56,487 nt of DNA, taken from Pedobacter ginsenosidimutans. Lineage in GTDB: Bacteria > Bacteroidota > Bacteroidia > Sphingobacteriales > Sphingobacteriaceae. How positions within the stretch are numbered: the first letter of the stretch is position 1; every line of letters begins with the position of its first letter. The stretch spans positions 1-56,487 of the forward strand of contig NZ_LMZQ01000019.1 of NCBI RefSeq assembly GCF_001442625.1. The letters are read 5' to 3'. The notes under the pieces were generated by a model. It was given only the letters and a program-made list of their open reading frames with translations, was not told where the DNA came from and ran no database searches. The position numbers were made by a program, and so were the translations under genes. This document shows, one piece after another, positions 7,682 to 15,968 of the stretch.

Positions 7682-8530
7682 TTATTTTTTAGCTTCAGCC
7701 AAAAGTTCAGAGTTTAAGCGTACATATTCATCAACCTTTTGTGCTTTCGCAGCGTCTATGCCTTGTTGTGCAGTAACTGATGCTCCCGCTTTATCGCCCA
7801 TTTTTAATTGGATACGGCCTTTCCACAGTTTAAACCACGGAGCTTTAGGATCTGATTTTTCTGCTTCCGTCATCCATTCTAAAGCTGTTTTTAAATCTTT
7901 TCCATTTTGATAATAATACAATGCCGAATTAAAGTAAGGTTTTTTTTCGCCCTTCATAGCTTCAGCAATATTTGCCATTACTTTTTCATCAATAGAAGTT
8001 GTGATATTGATTGAGTACGCACTATTCTCCCACATCATGTTTAACTGTGCCGAAGTTTCGCTAACAGCCGAAAACTGCATGCTAAGGGTTTCTACTTTAT
8101 CTTTTAAAGCTATTGTTTTTACTTTTACACGAAGCACATCATCACTTTCCTTATATTCGTAAGCACCCCATTGATCGGCAATTTTATTAAAAATAACCGT
8201 CCATTCATTTTTGCCTGGGATACTGAACAGGCCGTATTCGCCGGCAGGTAAATCTTTGCCTTCAATTTTAACGGCATCGGTAAATTTAATGCGTGTAGCT
8301 GCATTTGCACCGTTACGCCAAACTACGCCCATCGGTTCCATACCTCCAAAAATTTTGCGGCTTTTAACATTCGGACGAGAGTAGGTTAACGTTATTTTGC
8401 CTAATCCAAAATCCTGGATAATAGTTTGTCCGCTACTCGGTTGAGGGAACTTGGCTCCCTGGGCATTTGCGAAATCTGCTGCACCTAAAAGTGCAACAAA
8501 CAGCATTACTGATTTGATCGATAATTTCAT
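7682..8530 (-). CDS. Secreted DUF2911 protein with C-terminal TPR-like region
   Basis: I place the start at 8530, giving 282 residues: MKLSIKSVMLFVALLG begins a clear Sec signal peptide cleaved after ANAQ, whereas the longer frame from 8566 adds a charged stretch. The DUF2911 domain follows (about residues 25-170), with the family's SRPNVKSRKIFGG and VWRNGANAATRI blocks and LPAGEYGLFSIPG. The last 100 residues are helical and repeat-like (NSALYYYQNGKDLKTALEW, then APWFKLWKGRIQLKMGDK), consistent with two TPR units. The family is abundant in Bacteroidota, is exported, and has no known function. Confidence 0.88.
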   Translation of the reverse strand: MKLSIKSVMLFVALLGAADFANAQGAKFPQPSSGQTIIQDFGLGKITLTYSRPNVKSRKIFGGMEPMGVVWRNGANAATRIKFTDAVKIEGKDLPAGEYGLFSIPGKNEWTVIFNKIADQWGAYEYKESDDVLRVKVKTIALKDKVETLSMQFSAVSETSAQLNMMWENSAYSINITTSIDEKVMANIAEAMKGEKKPYFNSALYYYQNGKDLKTALEWMTEAEKSDPKAPWFKLWKGRIQLKMGDKAGASVTAQQGIDAAKAQKVDEYVRLNSELLAEAKK

Positions 8531-8591
8531 TGCTTTGTTGTTTTTGGTTTGCACGAATTTACGCAATAAGCTTCGAGTTTAACAAAATGTT

Positions 8592-9113
8592 TTAATTCTG
8601 TTCTTTGCTTAGCTGATGTTTCCTAAATCCAAAAATCAATTCATCAAAATATTCTCCATTTTTAAAAATGGTGTCTTTTAGTTCCGCTTCGAAAATAAAG
8701 CCAGTTTTTTTTAAAACCTGTTGCGAGGCCAGGTTCGTATGTGTAGTTCGTGCGAAAATTCTTTCAATATCGAAGGTGTCGAAACCATATTTAAGCATTT
8801 CTTTTATGGCGAGCGGAACAATGCCTTTACCCCAAAAATCTTCAGCAATCCAATAGCCTATTTCTGCACTTTTGCTGTAAATATCGGCCAGTTGATGCAC
8901 ACCTATAGATCCAATTACTTCACCGTTTAACACAATGGCCTTAATCTGTAAGGGATTATGACTTAGTGCGAGTTGAATAAAAGCCTCCCCATCTTTTTTC
9001 TCATAAGGAAAAGGGAATTTATTGGTTAAATATTTCGAAATATTAAAATTGTTGGCATGTTTAACCAAACTTTCAACATCACTTGGTTGGTAAGGGCGTA
9101 AAACTAATTCCAT
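8592..9113 (-). CDS. GNAT-family N-acetyltransferase (RimJ/RimL type)
   Basis: This 173-residue protein spans one GNAT fold. The start LVLRPYQPSDVESLVKHAN is typical, AEIGYWIAEDFWGKGIVPLAIKEML contains the acetyl-CoA binding motif A region (W-G-K-G), and FARTTHTNLASQQVLKKTGFIFEAELKD is the conserved motif B of the RimJ/RimL group. It acetylates an amine, possibly a ribosomal-protein or other N-terminus or a small molecule. The substrate cannot be told from sequence. It is monocistronic and divergent from the ABC transporter genes. Confidence 0.9.
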   Translation of the reverse strand: MELVLRPYQPSDVESLVKHANNFNISKYLTNKFPFPYEKKDGEAFIQLALSHNPLQIKAIVLNGEVIGSIGVHQLADIYSKSAEIGYWIAEDFWGKGIVPLAIKEMLKYGFDTFDIERIFARTTHTNLASQQVLKKTGFIFEAELKDTIFKNGEYFDELIFGFRKHQLSKEQN

Positions 9114-9187
9114 CGTATATAATTTTATCGAGATGAATAAGGTCTGTAACTTTTTATTAAAACTAAAGTCAGAAATAAAATGATTTT

Positions 9188-9820
9188 ATGTTAAACTTCA
9201 ATCAATTTGAAAAATCTTATTTCAATCATCTTGTTTTAAAGATAGATAATATTAAAATTCCCGAAGGCATTTTCTGGATTAAAGGCAGCAACGGGTCAGG
9301 GAAGAGTACCCTGCTGAAAGCAATAGCAGGAATATTGTCTTTCGAAGGCGATATTGCAATAAGTACTATTTATTTAAAAAATCATGGTGTTTCCTATCGA
9401 AAGCTTGTAAATTTTGCCGAGGCCGAACCACTATACCCCGAATTTTTAACCGGATTTGAAATGGTTGATCTTTTCGCTAAAGCCAAGGGGGCGGTTTCTG
9501 ATCAAGAAGAAACCTTAATTGCTGAAATGGGAATGAAGCCTTACATTCATAATCCGTTGGGTTCATATTCTAGTGGCATGTTAAAAAAGTTGTCGTTGGT
9601 TTTGGCTTTTTTAGGGAAACCTAAATTGATCTTATTAGACGAGCCATTAAATACAATCGATGTAGAATCTTTAGAAATATTATACCGTTGGATTAATGAA
9701 AAACACCAAAATGAAAAAATCAGTTTTTTACTGTCCTCACATCAGCCATTAGATGAGTTAAAACTGCCTGGACTTAAGCAGATCAATATTAAAGATAAAA
9801 AAATAATACTGAATTTTTAA
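9188..9820 (+). CDS. ABC transporter ATP-binding protein
   Basis: The 210-residue protein is a compact ABC ATPase. Walker A is GSNGSGKST (residues 33-41), the signature is SYSSGMLKKLSL (Ser-Ser-Gly-Met near 128-131), and Walker B is LILLDEP with Asp151-Glu152. The D-loop reads NTID instead of SALD, and the H-loop His lies in LSSHQ. Only 210 residues makes it a short member, as in ABC-2 type systems of the CcmA/NatA group. The stop codon overlaps the ATG of the next gene (TAATG at 9818-9822), so the two are translationally coupled. The substrate is unknown. Confidence 0.93.
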   Translation: MLNFNQFEKSYFNHLVLKIDNIKIPEGIFWIKGSNGSGKSTLLKAIAGILSFEGDIAISTIYLKNHGVSYRKLVNFAEAEPLYPEFLTGFEMVDLFAKAKGAVSDQEETLIAEMGMKPYIHNPLGSYSSGMLKKLSLVLAFLGKPKLILLDEPLNTIDVESLEILYRWINEKHQNEKISFLLSSHQPLDELKLPGLKQINIKDKKIILNF

Positions 9821-10947
9821 TGTCGTTGCTTTCAAATACTGCCTTAAAGAAAATATTTGTTGATGGTTTTTACCGTACCCATGCAGGTATGTTGGTGTTC
9901 ATCTTTGTGGTGTTGATCAGTTACTGTTTGTTTATTAATACTTTGGGCACTGTCCGGCCAGACCAGATTGATTTCTGGCAGTTTTTCTTTACCATTAGTT
10001 TGGTGAGTAATCCACTTATTTTAACTTTTTACCTGATAGGGAGCTCACTTTATGCTTATAAAAGCTTAAAATATGTTTTAAACCAAATGGCTTTGCCACA
10101 GCAGGAATTTCTGTATTATAGTTTCACATCAGCAGCCAAAAAACAGCAGTTTATGGCCTGGTGCGTAGTGCAGACCTGCATATTTATCCCTTTATTGTGT
10201 TATACACTATACGCCATAACCATTGGAATTGTATTTGGGTATTATCTTATTTCCATAGGGATTTTGCTTTTTCAGGTGCTTCTGATTGTGGCTAGTGCTT
10301 ATATCTGCCTAAAAGAAAATAACCGTTTAATTGAGGCCAATAAACCAGATTGTTTAATCAGGGTTAGCAGAAAATGGAACAAACCTGTTTTTTTGTTGTA
10401 TACTTTTCAGGTTTTCAATCAATCGAAATTGGCTTATGTGCTCACCAAATTACTTTCATGGGTATTGATTTCGAGTGTTTTGGTGGTTTTTGCTGATCTT
10501 AAAGATGATTCAAGATTATTGATGCTCGTTACCTCATGTATTGTTGTTGCACATGTTGTACTCATTTATCAGGAGAAGGTTTTTAATAATAGATACTTGT
10601 CTTTCTTATCAAATTTTCCTTTTACTAAAGAGAAAATATTTTTTAGTTTTTGTTTAAACTATCTCGTTTTATTACTGCCCGAAATCTGTTGGATATTTAC
10701 CAACTTCGGTATTTTAACATCGTTTGGGTTAATCGCATTTACCTTTTCTACGATTCTGTTATTTAGAAGCCTGCTTTTGTTAAATGCAATGCAGATTAAA
10801 GGATTTTTGATATGGGTTTTTAGTCTGTTTTTCCTTTTTTATGTATTCATCATGTTTGGCTTCGGGTTAATCCTTATTCCGTTGAATGTTATTGTTGCCT
10901 GGATATTGTTTAATCGAAATTATTTGAATAACAGTATTTTGTGTTGA
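9820..10947 (+). CDS. ABC transporter membrane subunit (unknown substrate)
   Basis: This is a 375-residue integral membrane protein with about nine or ten hydrophobic segments, for example around 24-40, 57-80, 112-150, 208-225, 233-250, 270-300 and 325-365. It overlaps the ATPase gene by one base, which argues that it is the permease half of the exporter. It has no recognisable family motif beyond hydrophobicity. The phenylalanine-rich C-terminal third (FLIWVFSLFFLFYVFIMFGF) is unusual in its density of aromatic residues. A role in lipid, peptide or toxin export is possible but not supported by specific evidence. Confidence 0.8.
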   Translation: MSLLSNTALKKIFVDGFYRTHAGMLVFIFVVLISYCLFINTLGTVRPDQIDFWQFFFTISLVSNPLILTFYLIGSSLYAYKSLKYVLNQMALPQQEFLYYSFTSAAKKQQFMAWCVVQTCIFIPLLCYTLYAITIGIVFGYYLISIGILLFQVLLIVASAYICLKENNRLIEANKPDCLIRVSRKWNKPVFLLYTFQVFNQSKLAYVLTKLLSWVLISSVLVVFADLKDDSRLLMLVTSCIVVAHVVLIYQEKVFNNRYLSFLSNFPFTKEKIFFSFCLNYLVLLLPEICWIFTNFGILTSFGLIAFTFSTILLFRSLLLLNAMQIKGFLIWVFSLFFLFYVFIMFGFGLILIPLNVIVAWILFNRNYLNNSILC

Positions 10948-10976
10948 TGTTATTTCAGCTTATGCACGTAGTCTAT

Positions 10977-11336
10977 TTAAATATTCGCGAATAAAAAGTT
11001 TAATCTTGTAAGCTCTGTTTTTATCTGATTCATACCCATTAAACCTCCAGACATGCCACTCGATTGCTGAAAAACATTTACAGTAAGTTCGTTTTCAGTA
11101 TTTGGTGACATGGTTACGCTAAATTTATAATACGTTGCAAATGCACCTAATAAAAGCCGTTTTGTTCGGCTCCCTTTCTCTAAAATTAAATTGCCATATT
11201 GATGGTCTATGACTTTATAACCTTGTTGTTCCATGAGATCAGTAATTTTTTTGGTCATTTCTTCGATAGAAATTTCTTTATATAAATTCGAAATCAATCC
11301 GTCAACAGTTTGTATGTTTTTTATAAAATGTGCCAT
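10977..11336 (-). CDS. Small cytosolic protein of unknown function
   Basis: I do not recognise this 119-residue protein. It has no signal peptide or membrane helix. The first 50 residues look helical (NLYKEISIEEMTKKITDLME) and are followed by alternating short strands (KVIDHQYGNLILEKG, LLLGAFATYYKFSVTMS, NELTVNVFQQ), then a glycine-rich turn SSGMSGGLMGM and a C-terminal helix. The layout suggests an alpha+beta fold of the ligand-binding or PH-like kind. It begins 19 bases beyond the end of the dacB-like gene on the same strand, so the two genes lie tandem, with this one downstream. Confidence 0.65.
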   Translation of the reverse strand: MAHFIKNIQTVDGLISNLYKEISIEEMTKKITDLMEQQGYKVIDHQYGNLILEKGSRTKRLLLGAFATYYKFSVTMSPNTENELTVNVFQQSSGMSGGLMGMNQIKTELTRLNFLFANI

Positions 11337-11354
11337 ATTCTATATCAGTTGGTT

Positions 11355-12764
11355 TTATTTGAGTTCATCTAATACTTTAAACAATTTTTTGTTAATCCCA
11401 CTTCCGTTGTAGTTGTTGATGTTAATAACGATTACATATTTATTGCCGGCAGCATCAGTATGATAGCCTGCAAATGCCGAAACATCATTTATCGTTCCGC
11501 TTTTAATTTTCATGCCATTGTATTCTGGCAGGGCTTTGTAATAATCAGGAAACCAATTTTCTTTTTGGATCTGGAAAAGTACACTGGCCATTGCCGAAGT
11601 GGTTATTCTGTCGCCCGGAGAAAGCCCGCTACCATCAATAATGTTTAATGCTGTTTTATCGATGCCTTTATCTGCCCAGAAATTAATCTCGGTTTCTGCA
11701 CCTTTACTTGTTGTACCGGCTTTGCCCGATTTTATCGCAATGGTTTTTAAAAGTGATTCGCCATATAGGTTAATGCTTTTCTTTAAAAACCAATAAGTAA
11801 TTTCACTTAAGTTAGGCGAACTTATGGTGCTTATTTTCTGTGTAACGGAAGGGATAACCTGATTATTTAAATTCATTAAGCGGGCAGTAGTTGCTTGTTG
11901 ACTGGTAGAGATACCTAATCTCTTCAAGGTATCCTGTAAACGGAAGGCACAATCAAAAGCAGGATCGGGGGTTGCGACTGAAATGCCCGATTTACTAATG
12001 CCCATGCCCCAGCTACCGCGGAGGTAAGCAACATTACTGTAAGGCGGAAGAAAAGCATAACTTCTATCGCCAGAACCTGGACTTCCGGTTTTCAGTTCAT
12101 TTATGATCTGCACATAAGGTGTTGCCGGAACTGTTTTTACTACCTTCACTTCATCTGCTGTACTACTTCCAGGTTTCAAATGAATATCAAATTGATTTTC
12201 GCGCCAGGCTAAGCCAGAAGTTCCGGCACCATAGTAATTGCCAATATCCTGCCAAACCCAACCCTCAGGCGTTGTTTGTGTACCGAAAATGCGATCATCA
12301 CCAATAACTGTACCTTCAATTTTTTTGATTCCTGCAGATTTTATTGCAGTAACCCATTGTGTTAGAACAGCATTCTCTTTGTTTTGATATCGCCAGGATC
12401 CTAAAGTTGGGTCGCCACTGCCAATAATGATCAGGTTTCCTTTTAATATTCCATCTGTAGTAATTGTTCCGGTATAGGCCAATGTGGTTTGGAACTGAAA
12501 ATCCTTCCCTAAAATACTGAAAGCGGTGGCCGCAGTAATGGTTTTTAGCGTAGAAGCAGTGGCCAGACCAATCTGTTCATTTTTGGCATACAATGTTTTG
12601 CCCGTATTGGCATCTAAAATGCAAAGAGAAGCAATAGCGTGTTTTGCCTGCTCATCATTTAATAAATTGTTGAAAGCTTTTTCGAGGTTCTGAATTCGAT
12701 TTTGGGCAATTGTAATGTTTGCAGCAAAAACTAGAAGCAATAGGAAATATATTTTTAATCGCAT
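11355..12764 (-). CDS. dacB: D-alanyl-D-alanine carboxypeptidase/endopeptidase, PBP4 family
   Basis: The protein has 469 residues and a Sec signal peptide (cleavage after TIAQ, about residue 21). It is a class C low-molecular-weight penicillin-binding protein of the S13 type. The three active-site motifs are present: S71-T-L-K74 (SxxK), S330-I-N332 (SxN) and K421-S-G423 (KTG-like, with Ser for Thr). A large insert lies between motifs 1 and 2, as usual for PBP4. The enzyme trims or cuts peptidoglycan stems in the periplasm. The terminal helix ends in KLFKVLDELK, and there is no amphipathic membrane anchor. Confidence 0.93.
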   Translation of the reverse strand: MRLKIYFLLLLVFAANITIAQNRIQNLEKAFNNLLNDEQAKHAIASLCILDANTGKTLYAKNEQIGLATASTLKTITAATAFSILGKDFQFQTTLAYTGTITTDGILKGNLIIIGSGDPTLGSWRYQNKENAVLTQWVTAIKSAGIKKIEGTVIGDDRIFGTQTTPEGWVWQDIGNYYGAGTSGLAWRENQFDIHLKPGSSTADEVKVVKTVPATPYVQIINELKTGSPGSGDRSYAFLPPYSNVAYLRGSWGMGISKSGISVATPDPAFDCAFRLQDTLKRLGISTSQQATTARLMNLNNQVIPSVTQKISTISSPNLSEITYWFLKKSINLYGESLLKTIAIKSGKAGTTSKGAETEINFWADKGIDKTALNIIDGSGLSPGDRITTSAMASVLFQIQKENWFPDYYKALPEYNGMKIKSGTINDVSAFAGYHTDAAGNKYVIVININNYNGSGINKKLFKVLDELK

Positions 12765-12789
12765 AGAGATTTTATCCGTTGAAGATAAA

Positions 12790-12840
12790 CAAAGATAAAA
12801 TTAAAAGGCTAATCACTAATTTATATATAATTTAGTGATT
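12790..12840 (-). promoter_or_regulatory. Putative dacB promoter and upstream AT-rich hairpin
   Basis: Positions 12797-12790 read TATCTTTG on the minus strand, matching TAnnTTTG, which puts a transcript start about 20 bases before the ATG. Just upstream, aatcactaa (12811-12819) pairs with ttagtgatt (12832-12840) across a 12-base AT loop. The hairpin could end the phosphatidyltransferase transcript arriving from upstream or serve as an operator. Confidence 0.4.
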
Positions 12841-12878
12841 ATAATCTCCAAATTATATGTTTTTTAATTTCATACAGT

Positions 12879-13481
12879 TTATCCATTAAACAGTTTGTTG
12901 CGTTTAATTTCTTTTCCCTTTCTCAATTTTACTGCGTGATAGATGGTAGGTACATCGTTGGTCCATTTTTTTAGGGTGAGAACAATGGCGAGTATTTCTA
13001 ACCTTGTTGCCAAACCGATCCAAAAGCAAAACACAAATAATACTACCGATTCGCAATGCACTATAATTTCGACCAAAGTGGCGAATATAGTCAATGTCCA
13101 GATTTTAGCGCCGATAGAATGTGTAGCGATTTCCTTTTTAAATTTGATATAGCTAAGTGCATATGTTGAGGCTTCAAAAGCACCAAGGACAATCAGTTTT
13201 ACCAAGTTGACTTCGAAAAAATCAGGGCATTGGATATAAGTAGCAACCGCAACCGAAATAAAAAATACCTGATCGATGCTGGAGTCTAAACGTCGTAATT
13301 TTTCGGAGGAGATATTGAGTTTTCTGGCTATTATTCCATCAAATACATCTGTTAATAAACCAATCGATAATAATGTGATTGCAAGAAAAGAATAATGATT
13401 GATGTGAAAAAAGCTTAATAGAATTATTATAAAACCAATCAGTAACCTGGAATATATTAAAGCGATTGGAATATGTTTCAT
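12879..13481 (-). CDS. CDP-alcohol phosphatidyltransferase family protein
   Basis: This 200-residue membrane protein has about five to six helices. It contains the CDP-alcohol phosphatidyltransferase motif between helices 2 and 3: D45-x2-D48-G49-x2-A52-R53-x8-L62-x3-D66-x3-D70. All four metal-binding Asp residues are present. The second consensus Gly is Leu62, an unusual substitution. The family makes phospholipid head groups (phosphatidylglycerol phosphate, phosphatidylserine, cardiolipin and inositol types) from CDP-diacylglycerol. The acceptor alcohol here is unclear. The gene lies between asd and dacB on the same strand, with a strong terminator separating it from asd. Confidence 0.85.
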   Translation of the reverse strand: MKHIPIALIYSRLLIGFIIILLSFFHINHYSFLAITLLSIGLLTDVFDGIIARKLNISSEKLRRLDSSIDQVFFISVAVATYIQCPDFFEVNLVKLIVLGAFEASTYALSYIKFKKEIATHSIGAKIWTLTIFATLVEIIVHCESVVLFVFCFWIGLATRLEILAIVLTLKKWTNDVPTIYHAVKLRKGKEIKRNKLFNG

Positions 13482-13503
13482 GGTGGAGAGCGGGCATAAA
13501 AAA

Positions 13504-13532
13504 AAGTCCCCCGATTTTACACCGGGGGACTT
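13504..13532. terminator. Rho-independent terminator of asd
   Basis: The arm aagtccccc (13504-13512) pairs with gggggactt (13524-13532). On the minus strand the stem is followed by TTTTTTT, ending asd transcription just past its stop at 13549. It is one of the strongest terminators in the window. Confidence 0.9.
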
Positions 13533-13548
13533 CTTTTGAGGTTATTGA

Positions 13549-14538
13549 TTAAACTAATTCTTTCTGAATTAGATATTCGGCAATCTGAACGGCATTGGTT
13601 GCAGCCCCTTTGCGCAAGTTATCTGCAACAATCCAAAGATTTAAAGCTTTAGGGGCTGATTCGTCTCTACGGATGCGGCCTACAAAAACCTCATCTTTTT
13701 CATGCGCATCCTTAGGCATTGGGTATTTTAGGTTGGCAACATCATCAACAACGATTATGCCTGGTGATTTTTCTAAAATACTGCGCACTTCAGCTAAATC
13801 GAAATCATTTTCGAACTCGATGTTTACTGATTCTGAGTGGCCGCCCATTACCGGGATACGAACTGTAGTAGCGGTAACTTTAATGCTATCATCGCTCATG
13901 ATTTTGTTCGTTTCCTTAACCATTTTCATTTCTTCTTTGGTATATCCGTTTTCCATGAAAACATCAATATGAGGAAGTACGTTTAAGTCAATTTCGTATG
14001 GATAAGCTTTTGGGCCATCAATACCTTTACGCTCGTTCATTAACTGCTCAACCGCTTTTACGCCTGTACCAGTAACCGATTGGTAGGTAGAAACCACAAC
14101 ACGTTTAATTTTGTATTTATTGTGCAAAGGTTTTAAAACCACAACCATTTGAATGGTAGAACAGTTTGGGTTAGCAATGATTTTGTTATCTATAGAAAGT
14201 TCGTGTGCATTAACTTCCGGTACAATTAATTTAATTGCAGGATCCATTCTCCATGCAGAAGAGTTATCGATAACGGTTGTTCCGGCTTCTTTAAAGCGTG
14301 GAGCATGCTCCAATGAAGTATTTCCACCTGCTGAAAACAAAGCGATATCTGGTTTCATGCTGATTGCAGTATCCATGCTAACAATTGGGAACTTCTTACC
14401 CTTAAAAGTAATTTCCTTACCAACACTCTTTTCTGATGCTACGGGAATCAACTCTGTTAAAGGGAAATTTCTTTCCTCCAATACTTTTAACATGACAGTG
14501 CCTACCAATCCGGTGGCACCTACTACTGCTACTTTCAT
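13549..14538 (-). CDS. asd: Aspartate-semialdehyde dehydrogenase
   Basis: The 329-residue protein matches Asd over its full length. The N-terminus VAVVGATGLVGTVMLKVL binds NADP. The catalytic Cys126 is in NPNCSTIQ, the substrate-binding and base region is VSTYQSVTGTG, and His234 is in MGGHSESVN. The enzyme reduces aspartyl-4-phosphate to aspartate-4-semialdehyde for Lys/DAP, Thr and Met synthesis in the cytosol. The gene is transcribed alone, with a strong terminator, and a 550-base repeat-rich spacer lies upstream. Confidence 0.98.
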   Translation of the reverse strand: MKVAVVGATGLVGTVMLKVLEERNFPLTELIPVASEKSVGKEITFKGKKFPIVSMDTAISMKPDIALFSAGGNTSLEHAPRFKEAGTTVIDNSSAWRMDPAIKLIVPEVNAHELSIDNKIIANPNCSTIQMVVVLKPLHNKYKIKRVVVSTYQSVTGTGVKAVEQLMNERKGIDGPKAYPYEIDLNVLPHIDVFMENGYTKEEMKMVKETNKIMSDDSIKVTATTVRIPVMGGHSESVNIEFENDFDLAEVRSILEKSPGIIVVDDVANLKYPMPKDAHEKDEVFVGRIRRDESAPKALNLWIVADNLRKGAATNAVQIAEYLIQKELV

Positions 14539-14730
14539 TTTAAATTTTAATTATATATTGTTAAATATTTGATATAAGCCCAAATATGCTAAAAATTAAG
14601 CTTATATCCCCATTGTTACCAATTAAATTTGCTTTTAATATTTAAAATCTTACTTTTTCGGTAGAAAATAAGGTGAGAAAGATTAGGTGTAATTCGATTT
14701 AGGAAGGGCTCGGAGGTCTTAATGCCGTTT

Positions 14731-14817
14731 GCGCTCGTTTCCTAACGAGTGCATTAATAGCTATACGATTTTATCGTTTGTAAACGACAAGCTATTCAAC
14801 TCTCCGTTAGTGAGTTG
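14731..14817. repeat. Multi-hairpin intergenic element, copy 1
   Basis: Three short hairpins follow one another. gcgctcgtttcctaacgagt (14731-14750) is a CTCGTT/AACGAG stem. AATAGCT (14756-14762) pairs with AGCTATT (14790-14796) around an inner ACGAT-ttt-ATCGT hairpin (14765-14777). CAACTC (14797-14802) pairs with GAGTTG (14812-14817). The first hairpin and the ACGATTTTATCGT core recur at 38072-38175. Confidence 0.7.
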
Positions 14818-14993
14818 CTTGATTTTTTTGTTTTGGAAAGCATGTTACTGTGTATATCGGTTCCGAAAGTCCTGCTATCCACTTCAAGCCTCCACTGCGT
14901 TACGGGCTTTCCGTTACTATCAGGTTTAGATAACTCAGATCAGCAGTTCTAACCTAAAATATATTGTTGAAGAATTGAAGGTTTGCTGTTTTG

Positions 14994-15036
14994 GAGATAG
15001 ATCTCTCCATTCCGCTATGCTTCAGTCGAGATGACG
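14994..15036. repeat. Half copy of the ctcgactgaagc repeat
   Basis: The sequence gagatagatctctccattcc...cttcagtcgagatgacg is the inverted counterpart of words in the element at 7582-7676. It sits 54 bases downstream of the last gene of the sugar locus. Confidence 0.6.
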
Positions 15037-15047
15037 ATAAGTGCAGA

Positions 15048-15080
15048 AAACCTCGCAAGTTTCTAAAACTTGCGAGGTTT
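15048..15080 (-). terminator. Terminator of the 3-keto-sugar locus
   Basis: aaacctcgcaagtt (15048-15061) pairs with aacttgcgaggttt (15067-15080). On the minus strand the stem is followed by TTTTC. It lies ten bases past the stop codon of the last TIM-barrel gene. Confidence 0.85.
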
Positions 15081-15089
15081 GGATAAGTT

Positions 15090-15959
15090 TTAAATCAAAT
15101 TGGCTTTGATATAATCGCAGCTTGTTTTGATTGAACCAACTGGATCCGGTTGGTAATTGGTTTCGTGCTCTACAAAGAAATGTTGCATGCCTGAAAGTTT
15201 TGCCTGAGCAAAAATGCTTTTAAAATCAATAGCACCTTTACCTACCTCGGTATTCCATTCAGGTTTGGCTTTGTCCATATCTTTAACGTGCCACATTGGG
15301 AAACGGCCCGGATATTTTTTAAATAAAGCTAACGGATCGTTACCCGAGCGTACCACCCAGTATAAATCCAATTCGAAATTTACCAGATTTTTATCGGTTT
15401 CGCTTAAGTAAACATCATAACCGGTAGTATCACCTAATTTTTTAAATTCGAAATCGTGGTTGTGGTAGGCGAATTTTAAACCAGATGCTTTTGCAATTTC
15501 GGCAACCTTATTAAAATCATCAGCAGTTTTCTTAAAGCCATCTACACCTTTGCTCATATCTACATGCGCACCGGCAATGGTAAAATATTTACCGCCAATG
15601 GCAGCTGAAGATTCTATATCTGCCTTTAATCTGTCTGTTTTTCCGGTTTTTACAAAATCATCCATATGGTAATGACCACTTGGCGCTTTTAAACCGTTTG
15701 CATTTAATAATGCTTTAAATTCTTTGGGTGTTAAGCCCCAGAATTTTCCATTAGAAAAACCATAGGTTTCTACCTCTTTATATCCGGCCTGTGCTACCTT
15801 TTCGATAATGCCTTTTACATCTTTTGGCAGTTCATTACGTAAAGAGTACAATTGTAAACCAACATTTTTACTTGCTTTATCAAAGGCAAACGACGGGATT
15901 AATAATGCCGCTCCGGCAGCCAATCCTGCCTGTTTTAAGAATGTTCTTCTTGAATTCAT
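15090..15959 (-). CDS. Tat-exported TIM-barrel protein (sugar isomerase/epimerase-like, AP endonuclease 2 superfamily)
   Basis: The 289-residue protein opens with a textbook twin-arginine signal, SRRTFLKQ then AGLAAGAALLIP, so it should be folded before export. The rest is one AP_endonuc_2-type TIM barrel. The probable metal and base residues lie in HNHDFEF, FELDLYW (Asp), MWHVKDMD (His, Asp) and FFVEHE (Glu, His). Family members are isomerases, epimerases or dehydratases acting through metal-stabilised enolates, and some cleave or isomerise 3-keto-glycosides. It is the last gene of the locus and closely similar to its upstream neighbour (9-base gap), so a local gene duplication is likely. 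The exact reaction is unknown. Confidence 0.85.
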   Translation of the reverse strand: MNSRRTFLKQAGLAAGAALLIPSFAFDKASKNVGLQLYSLRNELPKDVKGIIEKVAQAGYKEVETYGFSNGKFWGLTPKEFKALLNANGLKAPSGHYHMDDFVKTGKTDRLKADIESSAAIGGKYFTIAGAHVDMSKGVDGFKKTADDFNKVAEIAKASGLKFAYHNHDFEFKKLGDTTGYDVYLSETDKNLVNFELDLYWVVRSGNDPLALFKKYPGRFPMWHVKDMDKAKPEWNTEVGKGAIDFKSIFAQAKLSGMQHFFVEHETNYQPDPVGSIKTSCDYIKANLI

Positions 15960-15968
15960 CTCTTAAAT

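Larger units (their letters stand above)
14539..15047. other. Gene-free spacer with several repeat families
   Basis: This 0.5-kb spacer separates asd from the sugar locus. Only repeats are visible: a multi-hairpin element at 14731-14817, words resembling another intergenic repeat (tcctgctatccac, acgggctttccgttac) at about 14870-14925, and a half copy of the ctcgactgaagc repeat at 14994-15036. I see no start codon with a credible frame and no tRNA. Confidence 0.6.

Noticed and set aside
9820..10947. Gliding-motility or bacteriocin exporter as the role of the ABC pair
   Set aside because: No Gld motif, no peptidase domain and no small peptide gene next to it; left as unknown substrate.
13595..14572. 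Plus-strand open frames opposite asd (125 and 139 codons)
   Set aside because: They lie wholly or almost wholly opposite the asd coding sequence, which is certain on the minus strand, and show no domain or promoter.
14539..15047. Search for a tRNA or small RNA gene in the largest spacer
   Set aside because: No cloverleaf, CCA end or T-loop signature is visible; the hairpins are explained by repeats.
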